Source: Lachnospiraceae bacterium (GTDB lineage Bacteria; Bacillota; Clostridia; Lachnospirales; Lachnospiraceae). Taken from it: a stretch of 34,282 bases of DNA. The notes beneath the pieces are model-generated. The model was not told where the DNA came from and did no database searches. It saw only the letters and a list, made by a program, of their open reading frames with translations. Below are positions 7,682-15,270 of the stretch, piece after piece. The translations under genes were made by a program, and so were the position numbers. Every line of letters begins with the position of its first letter. Within the stretch, counting starts at the first letter, position 1. The DNA is taken from the NCBI GenBank assembly GCA_024403255.1, contig JAKSSE010000010.1:1-34282 (forward strand), read 5' to 3'.

Positions 7682-9515
7682 GCTCTTCACCTGCCCTATA
7701 TATATCGCCACCTATAGTTACTTTTGCTCCGCCCGAAGCAAGATTGCTAATGCGGAATATATGATTACCGTTATAAAGAGTCTTGAATCTCATATAAATA
7801 TTCAAAAGTCCCATTCCGTTGAGTTCCAGACTTGGCAAAAGAGAAGTTTCATTTATATACTTTATTTTCTCATTTATATTTTCAATATCTTTTTCATCAA
7901 ATCCCAGGCCATTGTCAGTTATGCTAATTTCCCAATATGTAGAGGTCACAAACCCATCAATGTTAATTTTCCAAGGCGGTCTAACCGACTTTGTCGCATA
8001 TTTAATAGAGTTTTCAACTATGAGCTGAAGACAAAGTTTCGGTATAAGAAGATGATACATTTCTTCTGGAATATTTATAGAATATTCCAAGTCATCATCG
8101 TATCTTATCTTCATACATGCCAAATAATCATTAACGTGCAGTAAGTCTTCCTCAATAGTTACAAGAAGCTGCTTGTCCGATGAAATATAGCGAAGAATCC
8201 TAGATATAGTCTGACACATATTTATAATTTCTTCGTTCATTTCCTCATCCGCCATAGACTGTATTGTCGCAAGCGAATTATAAAGAAAATGTGGGTTCAT
8301 CTGTGACTGAAGTGCCAGCATCCTTGACTGCATTTCCTGATTGTGAAGAGCTATTTCTCTTTCCATAGAAAGCTTATTTCTCTTTTGCATATCAATTAAT
8401 GCTGAATAAAGTGTATCAAGCTCAATAATATTCGAGTTAACCTTTTCGATTTCCTCCTTCTTTTCATTTGTATTCATATCATAAGACTGAATTTGAAGAT
8501 ACATTTTCTTAATAGGGTCAGTGATAATCTTAGATACAAGATATGACAGTCCGAAGGCTAGCGCCAAAAATATAATAAATATGAAACTATTATTTTTTAT
8601 AAAATTGTAGATAGGTCTTTTTAGGGCTGCATCATCTACAGTAATCAGTGTAGTAAAACCTGTATAGTCTGAAGTGATGTAAAATACATGCTTCCCACCA
8701 TTATTTGACAAAAGATACACATCAAAATCAAGTGCTGTGTCTTTCTCTCTATCAATAGCACGATAACTCACATAATTTTCATCGGGATTATTCAAAGGAT
8801 ATACTAACTTGCCATTTGCATCATAAATGGAAATACGTTCATCATATCCAGCATTAGAAAGCCTATTGATAGTTTCAAAAAAATCAGATGCAGATTTTTT
8901 TACCTCTACCACACCCTGAGAATTTCTAAAAAGTCCCTTGTTAAAGCCAAGGCAATAGGTAAGAAAATAGGATCCTTCCTCATAGGAAAAATACTTTTCC
9001 AGTCTTTGATCCTTATCGCAAAAAATGGTTTTACTATAATCCGATGACTCAAGAAGCTTGTACCAGTCCATATCCGTAACCGAAATCATACTACTGGTAT
9101 TATCTAGGCCGCTTCCAAAGCACCCTTTATCAATAGAATAAAGGTAAATCTGATCGACAGGCCTATTAGGTCCTATGATTGATACCAATAAATCTGTGAG
9201 AACTTTGACATTTTGCATACTGTCATAATTGTCCTGCACAGAATCCGGATTCATATTTAAATATGTATAGAAATGTTCTTTTACGAGATTGGAATAAGCA
9301 ATATTTTGTGCGACCGTATCAAGGGATTTTACTTCCGTATCGATGTAGGAAGAAATAGTTGAAACATTCTGATTAATCGTGTCGTAAGCCTGCTGTTTTA
9401 TTTTTTTACTTTCGGAAGAAATATAGTAAGTAGTATACGTAGAAAAGATAATAAAGAGGATTGCAAAAAACGAGATAAACAGCGTAGATTGTACACTTCT
9501 AGGCTTCATTTTCAT
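7674..9515 (-). CDS. YesM-like membrane sensor histidine kinase
   Basis: A 613-residue kinase with one membrane segment near the N-terminus (about 12-32), a large extracellular Cache-like sensor region (about 35-300), a second segment (FIFIIFLALAFGLSYLVSKI) and a HAMP-like stretch starting TDPIKKMYLQI. The His_kinase (PF06580-type) box reads LQSQMNPHFLYNSL with H409 as the likely phospho-site. The ATPase part shows LIVENSIKYA (N box), ITDNGLGFD (G1) and GMGLLNIY (G2). These kinases sense extracellular sugars or bound solute-binding protein. The start at 9515 has a GAGAGG ribosome site 8 bases upstream. It is divergent from the sugar-binding protein gene and shares a 166-bp control region with it. 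Ligand unknown; probably the sugar handled by this cluster. Confidence 0.92.
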   Translation of the reverse strand: MKMKPRSVQSTLFISFFAILFIIFSTYTTYYISSESKKIKQQAYDTINQNVSTISSYIDTEVKSLDTVAQNIAYSNLVKEHFYTYLNMNPDSVQDNYDSMQNVKVLTDLLVSIIGPNRPVDQIYLYSIDKGCFGSGLDNTSSMISVTDMDWYKLLESSDYSKTIFCDKDQRLEKYFSYEEGSYFLTYCLGFNKGLFRNSQGVVEVKKSASDFFETINRLSNAGYDERISIYDANGKLVYPLNNPDENYVSYRAIDREKDTALDFDVYLLSNNGGKHVFYITSDYTGFTTLITVDDAALKRPIYNFIKNNSFIFIIFLALAFGLSYLVSKIITDPIKKMYLQIQSYDMNTNEKKEEIEKVNSNIIELDTLYSALIDMQKRNKLSMEREIALHNQEMQSRMLALQSQMNPHFLYNSLATIQSMADEEMNEEIINMCQTISRILRYISSDKQLLVTIEEDLLHVNDYLACMKIRYDDDLEYSINIPEEMYHLLIPKLCLQLIVENSIKYATKSVRPPWKINIDGFVTSTYWEISITDNGLGFDEKDIENINEKIKYINETSLLPSLELNGMGLLNIYMRFKTLYNGNHIFRISNLASGGAKVTIGGDIYRAGEEHE

Positions 9516-9552
9516 CGCATTTTCCTCTCAAAATCTGTGGTAAAAAAATGAC

Positions 9553-9580
9553 ATGTTACATTCCTAATATGTCCATTCAA
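9553..9580 (-). promoter_or_regulatory. Candidate promoter for the kinase-regulator pair
   Basis: On the minus strand TTGAAT (9575-9580) and TAACAT (9553-9558) are 16 bp apart, each matching four of six consensus bases, with the kinase start 38 bp downstream. The -35 box overlaps the -35 box of the divergent promoter. A direct repeat ATGTTACATTC / ATGTCCATTC (plus strand, 9553-9563 and 9569-9578) covers the region and could be a regulator site. Confidence 0.35.
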
Positions 9581-9604
9581 GACGACACATATTGCAAATA
9601 TAAT
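9576..9604 (+). promoter_or_regulatory. Candidate promoter for the sugar-binding protein operon
   Basis: A perfect TATAAT (9599-9604) is preceded at 17 bp by a weak TTCAAG (9576-9581), placing the transcript start near 9611 and a leader of about 70 bases before the lipoprotein start. The weak -35 box fits a promoter that needs an activator such as the adjacent AraC-type response regulator. Positions are seen in sequence; activity is inferred. Confidence 0.45.
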
Positions 9605-9613
9605 ATTTTTACA

Positions 9614-9646
9614 ACAATCGATTGTCAAGTCGCGATCAAGATCGCG
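9614..9646. promoter_or_regulatory. Two adjacent palindromes, operator-like
   Basis: ACAATCGATTGT (9614-9625) is a perfect 12-bp palindrome with a central CG, as in LacI-family operators. Five bases later CGCGATCAAGATCGCG (9631-9646) has perfect 7-bp arms around AA. Both lie just downstream of the predicted transcript start of the sugar-binding protein gene, where a repressor would block transcription. They do not match the operator sequence of the maltodextrin operon at 26.1 kb, so a different regulator is expected. Confidence 0.45.
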
Positions 9647-9681
9647 CAAGTTGTATTTAACACTAGGAAAAAGGAGACACA

Positions 9682-11034
9682 ATGAAAAGCAAACGTGTAT
9701 TGGCAATGATCCTCGGTGCAGCTATGACCGTAGCAACACTTGCAGGATGTGGAAGCTCTGCAGCACCTGCTGCATCATCAACATCAGAAACCAAAGAGGC
9801 AGCATCTTCTGACGAAGCATCAGCTTCTGATGAAGACGTAACTATTACATTTATGGCAAGTCAGGACTGGGTACAGGACGCAGAACTTGAACTTGGAGAA
9901 AAGTTTACCGAAGAAACTGGTATCAAGGTTGATTATCAGATTATCCCTTCAGATCAGTATGAGAATCTTCTTCTTACCAAGCTTAACACTGGCGAGTGCG
10001 CAGACATCTTCTGTGGACAGAGTTCAGTATTCTCTATCGTTTCTCAGTTTGACGTAGAGAAAAACGCTTTAGACTTAAGCGGTGAGTCTTGGGCAGGTAA
10101 CGTTGACGAAGCTGCAGCTTATGAGCTTTCTGTAGATGGCAAGCTTTATGGACAGCCAATTCAGGACGTTTCAGCTTGTTGGGCAGTAGCATACAACAGA
10201 GCAATCTTTGATGAACTCGGACTTAGCATTCCTACCAACTATGCAGAGTTTACTGCAGTTTGTGATGCAATCCTTGCAGCTGGCAAGACTCCTATCTACG
10301 AGTGTGTATCAGATACCTGGCATCACACCTGCTGGTTAGAGGGCGCTATCGCAGCTACCAAGGCTGACGCTTCTTTACCAGGAAAGCTTAACAACAACGA
10401 AGCTACCTTCGCTGGAAATGCACAGCTTACTACTCTTCTTACTCAGCTTAAAGAAATGGCTGACAAGGGTTACTGGGGCGACAATTACATGTCTAACGCT
10501 TACTCTGATACCGCAACCTCAATGGCAAGTGGCGAGTATGTAATGACTCTCTACAACCAGGGTCTTGGTACAGAAATCAACGCTGTTGATCCTTCATTCG
10601 ATATTGATAACATTGGTTACTTCGCAATTCCTTTCTGCGACAACCAGAACTTAAATGTTAACCCTTGTGGTCCTTCAAGATTCATCTACTCAGGTTCTAA
10701 GAATGCTGATGCAGCTAAGAAGTATCTTGAGTTTATGGCATCTGATGAGAGCCTTGCATATATGACCGAGAACGTTGGTAAGTTCAATCAGCTTCCATAC
10801 AAGAACGCTCCATCTGCATACAGCGATGTAGTTCAGGATTTCTATGACAGATATCCAGAGAAGATCGCAGTATTCCAGGCATCTGTTAAGTACTTCAATC
10901 CTCAGTGGATGGAAATGGGTACTAACCTTTCAGCAATGTTCCTTGGCGAAATGACTCCTGACGAAGTACTTCAGGATATCGACAAGCTTAGAGCAGAGCA
11001 GGCAGAAGCAGCTTCTGACGCAGCTTGGAACTAA
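9682..11034 (+). CDS. Sugar ABC transporter substrate-binding lipoprotein
   Basis: An extracellular family-1 solute-binding protein that captures a sugar or oligosaccharide for the two permeases behind it. The N-terminus is a lipoprotein signal (MKSKRVLAMILGAAMTVATL followed by AGCGSS) with the lipidated cysteine at residue 23, then a Ser/Ala/Glu-rich linker. The mature part (about 45-450) has the usual start VTITFMASQDWVQDAELELG and the core YGQPIQDVSACWAVAYNRAIFDE. Many aromatic residues (for example DTWHHTCWLEG and KGYWGDNY) suit carbohydrate stacking. The start has an AAGGAG ribosome site. The gene ends 79 bp before the permease, with a stem-loop between them that probably raises its transcript level over the permeases. 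Ligand not determinable; an alpha-linked oligosaccharide is suggested by the downstream GH31. Confidence 0.93.
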   Translation: MKSKRVLAMILGAAMTVATLAGCGSSAAPAASSTSETKEAASSDEASASDEDVTITFMASQDWVQDAELELGEKFTEETGIKVDYQIIPSDQYENLLLTKLNTGECADIFCGQSSVFSIVSQFDVEKNALDLSGESWAGNVDEAAAYELSVDGKLYGQPIQDVSACWAVAYNRAIFDELGLSIPTNYAEFTAVCDAILAAGKTPIYECVSDTWHHTCWLEGAIAATKADASLPGKLNNNEATFAGNAQLTTLLTQLKEMADKGYWGDNYMSNAYSDTATSMASGEYVMTLYNQGLGTEINAVDPSFDIDNIGYFAIPFCDNQNLNVNPCGPSRFIYSGSKNADAAKKYLEFMASDESLAYMTENVGKFNQLPYKNAPSAYSDVVQDFYDRYPEKIAVFQASVKYFNPQWMEMGTNLSAMFLGEMTPDEVLQDIDKLRAEQAEAASDAAWN

Positions 11035-11065
11035 TTTCTTAAATCTCTTGAATTAATATCATTTT

Positions 11066-11095
11066 ATGAGCCGTCTAGTATCTTAGGCGGCTCAT
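11066..11095 (+). terminator. Stem-loop between binding protein and permease (attenuator or RNA-stabilising)
   Basis: TGAGCCGTCTA (11067-11077) pairs with TAGGCGGCTCA (11084-11094), including one G-T pair, around a 6-base loop; an outer A-T pair extends it. Only three T follow, so complete termination is unlikely. Partial termination or protection of the upstream message from decay would favour the binding protein over the permeases. Confidence 0.65.
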
Positions 11096-11113
11096 TTAAA
11101 GAAAGGTCACATC

Positions 11114-11992
11114 ATGCAAAAGAAGAATACTTATCCGATTTATTTTGCATTAGGCGCGTTGATAATCTACACCGTATTGTTTGTTCTTCCAAGTATTATT
11201 GGTATCGGGTATTCATTTACGGACTGGTCCTCATATTCAGACGAACTTCACTTTGTAGGACTTAAAAATTTCAAAACTGTGCTTTCTGCTGATGAAAATT
11301 ATATGAAAATTATCGGAAACACACTTAAGTTCACATTGATTACCACTATTCTTAAAAATCTTATCGGTCTTATCCTTGCTGTTGTTATGACAAAATCGAT
11401 AAAGTTTTTAAATGCACATAGAGGAATCATGTTTATGCCTAACGTTTTATCTACTCTTATCGTTGGTATGATATTTAAGTCAATCCTTGATCCAGTTCAC
11501 GGATTATTAAATAACATGTTCAGATCGGTAGGTCTTGATATGCTAGCAAAAAAATGGTTGGTTTCTTCTGAACTTGCATTTGGATCAGTAATGGCTGTAG
11601 ATATCTGGAGAGGTGTTGGTTACATTATGACAATCCTCATCGCGGGAATTTTATCTATATCCTCTGATTACTATGAAGCGTCTGCAATCGATGGAGCAAA
11701 CGGATGGCAAAAATTCAGATATGTAACTTTGCCTCTTCTGCTTCCTACCATCGCTACCACCACTGTATTAAATGTCATTTATGGTCTTAAAGTATTTGAT
11801 ATGGTTTATGCTCTTACAAATGGTGGTCCTGGAAAAGCAACTACTGAAGTTCTTTACACCGCTGTATTTAAGAGATTCGGTACTGGACAGTACGCTGTTG
11901 GTACAGCCCTATCATCAGTAATGTTTGTCATCATGCTTATAATTGGCGGCTACATGATTCATATTATGACGAAAGATGAGGTAGTTGAATAA
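11114..11992 (+). CDS. Sugar ABC transporter permease, MalF/UgpA type
   Basis: A 292-residue inner-membrane permease with six hydrophobic segments. The cytoplasmic EAA loop that contacts the ATPase is visible as YYEASAIDGANGWQKFRYVT followed by LPLLLP (about 192-217), and the NGGPGKATTEVLY loop typical of MalF-type sugar permeases follows. The start has an AAAGG ribosome site. The stop overlaps the start of the next permease (TAATG), as usual for such pairs. It works with the preceding lipoprotein and following permease. No ATPase gene accompanies it, so a shared multi-sugar ATPase encoded elsewhere is presumed. Confidence 0.93.
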   Translation: MQKKNTYPIYFALGALIIYTVLFVLPSIIGIGYSFTDWSSYSDELHFVGLKNFKTVLSADENYMKIIGNTLKFTLITTILKNLIGLILAVVMTKSIKFLNAHRGIMFMPNVLSTLIVGMIFKSILDPVHGLLNNMFRSVGLDMLAKKWLVSSELAFGSVMAVDIWRGVGYIMTILIAGILSISSDYYEASAIDGANGWQKFRYVTLPLLLPTIATTTVLNVIYGLKVFDMVYALTNGGPGKATTEVLYTAVFKRFGTGQYAVGTALSSVMFVIMLIIGGYMIHIMTKDEVVE

Positions 11993-12819
11993 TGAAAATC
12001 AAAAAGACACTTCAGAATATAATAACAAACATTTTAGCATGGATATTTTCTGCAATCTGTTTAATACCATTACTTTTGATTCTTTTCAACTCAATGAAAG
12101 ATAAAAAGGCTGCAGCTGAAATGAATCTTCATCTCCCTAATCTCCCAATTCAGCTGCAGAATTATATGGTAGTAATAGAAAAAGGTAAGCTTGCACAGTC
12201 TTTTTTGAACAGCTTACTTTACTCTACTGGCAGTGTTATCTTATGCGTGCTTCTTGCTTCGCTTGCAGCTTACGTTTTGTCAAGAAACCAGAGCAAGCTC
12301 AACAAGTTTTTATATATGTATTTGGTAATGGGAATCGCCCTTCCAATTAACTATGTTGCATTAACAAAAGTTTTGATGGCTCTTCATCTTAACAATACAA
12401 GAATAGGTATTATCCTTCTTTATACAGCTATGCAGCTTCCATTTATGACTTTCCTTATACATGGATTTGTTGCAAAAATACCTACAGAGCTCGATGAGGC
12501 GGCTGTCATTGATGGATGTGGACCAACCAGATTGTTCTTTACAATTATTCTTCCACTACTTAAGCCAGCAATTGCAACAGCTGTGGTACTTACCTTCCTT
12601 AATACCTGGAACGAGTTCGTATCACCACTTTATTTCCTTAACTCATCTGATATGTGGCCAATGACATTATCCGTTTATAATTTCTTTGGTATGTACTTTA
12701 AAGATTGGAACCTTGTTTGTGCTGACATTTTACTTACATCGCTTCCTGTAATTCTCGTATATCTACTTGGTCAGAAATATATAGTAGCTGGTATGACCAC
12801 TGGCGCTGTAAAGGGTTAA
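11992..12819 (+). CDS. Sugar ABC transporter permease, MalG type
   Basis: A 275-residue partner permease with six hydrophobic segments. The EAA loop reads ELDEAAVIDGCGPTRLFFTI followed by LPLLKP (about 162-187). The C-terminal LGQKYIVAGMTTGAVKG is the standard end of MalG-like proteins. The start codon shares one base with the stop of the MalF-type gene. The stop is one base away from the GH31 start, so permease and glycosidase are translated from one message. Confidence 0.93.
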   Translation: MKIKKTLQNIITNILAWIFSAICLIPLLLILFNSMKDKKAAAEMNLHLPNLPIQLQNYMVVIEKGKLAQSFLNSLLYSTGSVILCVLLASLAAYVLSRNQSKLNKFLYMYLVMGIALPINYVALTKVLMALHLNNTRIGIILLYTAMQLPFMTFLIHGFVAKIPTELDEAAVIDGCGPTRLFFTIILPLLKPAIATAVVLTFLNTWNEFVSPLYFLNSSDMWPMTLSVYNFFGMYFKDWNLVCADILLTSLPVILVYLLGQKYIVAGMTTGAVKG

Positions 12820-12820
12820 A

Positions 12821-15166
12821 ATGAAAAATATAAACAGATTCATTTCACAGCTTAATAACAATATAGTTCGTGTTTCATATACATTTGAAAAAAATGACCC
12901 CCAAAAAAGCGAACTAATTTCCGGAGACTTTTTACCTAAGTCTCCGGATGTATCTATATTCAGGGAAGCTGAAGGTTCTATTGAATTTATTAAAAACGGA
13001 AAAGTTCTTCTAAAAGAAAAAGCAGCAGCCCTTAACGAGAAAGAAGTATTTACCTGCTTTATTGATGGTGAGCCTAAAATAGGAACAAAGCTTACTGCCA
13101 ACGGTGAGGTTACCTTTATCGAAAATGCAGAAAGTAAATTCGAAAGATTTTCTAACAGTGGCCTATTAAAATTTGAGATTGGCGAAGATGAGCTTCTTTT
13201 AGGTCTTGGACAGTATGAGGATGGTATTTTCGACTACAGAAATCATACTGAGTATTTATATCAGTCAAATATGAGAATCGCTATTCCTTTTCTCATAACA
13301 ACAGGCGGATATGCCATCTTTGTTGATACCGAAAGTAATATGCTTTTTAAAAGTCAGGGAAGGGAAATCGAATTTGAGATCGATACCACCAAAGACCTTG
13401 TTTACTATATTATTTCAGGTTCTAAAATAAGTGAACTAATAGAAAGCTTCCAGATGCTGACAGGTTACGCTTCTATGCTTCCTAGATGGGTGTATGGATA
13501 CGTTCAGAGCAAAGAAAGATACAAAAGTGGCGAAGAACTGGTTTCCACCTTAAAAGAATTCAGAGAAAGGCACATCCCTATTGATTGCATCGTTCAGGAC
13601 TGGTACAGCTGGGACGATGGGTTATGGGGCGAAAAAATATTTGATAAAAACAGATACCCCGATTTAAAAGGAACCGTTGATACCCTTCATGATATGAACG
13701 GTAAACTTATGGTATCAATCTGGCCAAATATGAGTCCAGTTTCTAAAAACTACGCTGACTTTACCGAAGCAAAGGGGCTTCTTGATAATTCAAATGTATA
13801 TAATGCTTTTGACGAAGAATTTAGATCTCTTTACTGGACACAGTGCGAAAATGAAATTATGTCATCAGGCACAGATGCGCTGTGGTGTGATAACTCTGAG
13901 CCATTTTCTGATGCTGATTGGAATGGACAAAATAAACGTCCCGAAGAATTAAGATGCAGCCTGGTCGTAGAGGACTCAAAAAAGTCAATGAAATGGGAGC
14001 AGCTTAATACTTATGGCCTTTATCATGCAAAAGGCATATATGAAAACTGGAGAAAATCTCTCCCTGAAAAGAGAGTTGTAAACCTCACAAGATCCGGATA
14101 TGCATCAGGTCAAAAGTACGGCACTATCCTATGGTCAGGAGACATCACAGCCAAATGGGATACTATCCGAAAGCAGATAGTTGAGGGTTTGAAAATGGGG
14201 CTTTCTGGAAACCCCTACTGGACACTCGATATTGGTGGTTTCTTCACAGTAAAGGACAAGTACGAAAACAGAGGCTGTAACAACGAAAGCACTGATCCAC
14301 TGTGGTTCTGGAACGGCGATTTTAACGATGGGGTTCTGGATCCTGGATACAGAGAGCTATATACTCGCTGGCTTCAGTTTGGTACGTTCCTTCCAATGTT
14401 TAGATCACACGGAACTGACACTCCAAGAGAGCCTTGGAATTTCATAAATCAGGATGGTATTACTCTCCCATTCTACGAAACAATACTTAAGTATATTGAC
14501 TTAAGATATAAGCTTCTTCCATACATATACTCTCTTGCCTATAAAGCACATACAGAAGCTTATATTATGATGAGAAGCTTTGTATTTGATTTCGCTGATG
14601 ATAGCAAAGCTATAAATTGCAAAGATGAGTACATGTTTGGCGATGCATTTTTAGTAGCTCCAGTTTATGAGCCTATGTACTACGGTCCTAACGGTCAGGT
14701 AATAGATAACGTTGCCGAAACCAGAAAGGTATATTTACCAGAGAATTCAGTCTGGTATGATTTTGAAACTAACAAATGCTATGAGGGTGGACAAACTATT
14801 ATTGCCAATGCTCCACTCGAAACAATGCCACTCTTTGTCAGGGCAGGTTCAATTATTCCAATGTCCGATAGGATTGAATACACTGGTCAAAATAATGGTG
14901 CGGCAAAGTGTATTATGATTTATGAAGGCAATGATGGAAGCTTTAATCTATACAATGACAAGGGCGATGGTTATGAATTTGAGAATGGAGAATATAGTCT
15001 TCTTTCTTTCAGCTATAAGGACAAAGAAAAAGCTCTTGAAATTTCAGCTTCAGATGGAGATATGACCATTAAATGTATGTATGAATTACATTTTGTACAC
15101 AGCAATGGTGCGGTTACCAAAAAAGATATATGGTACAGCGGAGAATCGCTGATAATCAATTTCTAA
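12821..15166 (+). CDS. Intracellular GH31 glycosidase (alpha-glucosidase or alpha-xylosidase type)
   Basis: A 781-residue glycoside hydrolase family 31 enzyme without a signal peptide, so it acts in the cytoplasm on the imported sugar. An N-terminal beta domain (about 1-215) precedes the catalytic barrel, which starts LPRWVYGYVQSKERY. The predicted nucleophile is D357 in DALWCDNSEP; the acid/base is D441 in YGTILWSGDITAKWD. Conserved GLSGNPYWTLDIGGF (460-474) and FGTFLPMFRSHGTDTPREPW follow, and then C-terminal beta domains (about 650-781). The stretch after the nucleophile (SDADWNG, then KRPEELRCSLVVED) resembles the branch containing alpha-xylosidases and atypical alpha-glucosidases, so substrate choice is open. 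The start at 12821 has AAGGG upstream and is nearly overlapped with the permease stop. The gene is closed by a strong terminator. Confidence 0.92.
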   Translation: MKNINRFISQLNNNIVRVSYTFEKNDPQKSELISGDFLPKSPDVSIFREAEGSIEFIKNGKVLLKEKAAALNEKEVFTCFIDGEPKIGTKLTANGEVTFIENAESKFERFSNSGLLKFEIGEDELLLGLGQYEDGIFDYRNHTEYLYQSNMRIAIPFLITTGGYAIFVDTESNMLFKSQGREIEFEIDTTKDLVYYIISGSKISELIESFQMLTGYASMLPRWVYGYVQSKERYKSGEELVSTLKEFRERHIPIDCIVQDWYSWDDGLWGEKIFDKNRYPDLKGTVDTLHDMNGKLMVSIWPNMSPVSKNYADFTEAKGLLDNSNVYNAFDEEFRSLYWTQCENEIMSSGTDALWCDNSEPFSDADWNGQNKRPEELRCSLVVEDSKKSMKWEQLNTYGLYHAKGIYENWRKSLPEKRVVNLTRSGYASGQKYGTILWSGDITAKWDTIRKQIVEGLKMGLSGNPYWTLDIGGFFTVKDKYENRGCNNESTDPLWFWNGDFNDGVLDPGYRELYTRWLQFGTFLPMFRSHGTDTPREPWNFINQDGITLPFYETILKYIDLRYKLLPYIYSLAYKAHTEAYIMMRSFVFDFADDSKAINCKDEYMFGDAFLVAPVYEPMYYGPNGQVIDNVAETRKVYLPENSVWYDFETNKCYEGGQTIIANAPLETMPLFVRAGSIIPMSDRIEYTGQNNGAAKCIMIYEGNDGSFNLYNDKGDGYEFENGEYSLLSFSYKDKEKALEISASDGDMTIKCMYELHFVHSNGAVTKKDIWYSGESLIINF

Positions 15167-15182
15167 TTCTTTCCTCTATATG

Positions 15183-15210
15183 AAAAAAGCAGCCAACTGG
15201 CTGCTTTTTT
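15183..15210. terminator. Bidirectional Rho-independent terminator
   Basis: AAAAAAGCAGCC and GGCTGCTTTTTT form a 12-bp perfect stem with loop AACT, followed by a T-run on the plus strand and, by symmetry, on the minus strand. It ends the plus-strand GH31 operon. It would also stop minus-strand messages leaving the GAF-ABC ATPase gene, so that ATPase is now cut off from its presumed former downstream genes. Confidence 0.92.
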
Positions 15211-15228
15211 CTATCTACTCTCCAGGCT

Positions 15229-15270
15229 CTACCATACTAAATCTGTTGCATGAACAGGGTGTTTATTGAT
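15229..15270 (-). repeat. 42-bp direct repeat, right copy (3' end of GAF-ABC gene)
   Basis: Identical to 6891-6932 and in the same orientation. This copy is in its natural place: it encodes the last 13 residues and TAG stop of the GAF-ABC ATPase. The tail N-x-HPVHATDLVW resembles the ordinary end of LolD/MacB-type ATPases, which argues that this copy is the source and the left copy the duplicate. Confidence 0.95.

Larger units (their letters stand above)
6891..15270. mobile_element. Putative 8.3-kb sugar-utilisation cassette bounded by 42-bp direct repeats
   Basis: Between the two identical repeats lies exactly one functional unit: response regulator, histidine kinase, sugar-binding lipoprotein, two permeases, GH31 enzyme and its terminator. 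The right repeat completes the ABC ATPase gene. The left repeat is a loose copy of that gene's end, placed 15 nt before the small membrane gene with its ribosome site. Removing one repeat plus the interior would rejoin FtsX permease, ABC ATPase, small membrane protein, PlsC and GltS into one tight minus-strand operon. This is the geometry expected for integration into a gene 3' end. No integrase or transposase is present, so mobility is inferred. Insertion by homologous exchange is an alternative. Confidence 0.6.

Noticed and set aside
9512..9706. Small minus-strand protein across the island control region
   Set aside because: Covers the promoters and palindromes and the start of the binding-protein gene; composition is not protein-like and no ribosome site is present.
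12763..13101. Minus-strand frame opposite the GH31 start
   Set aside because: Antisense to the well-supported GH31 N-terminal domain; no ribosome site or recognisable motif.
6891..15270. Composite transposon or IS-bounded island
   Set aside because: The bounding repeats are only 42 bp, have no terminal inverted repeats and encode the end of a host gene; no transposase is present. A site-specific or homologous event fits better.
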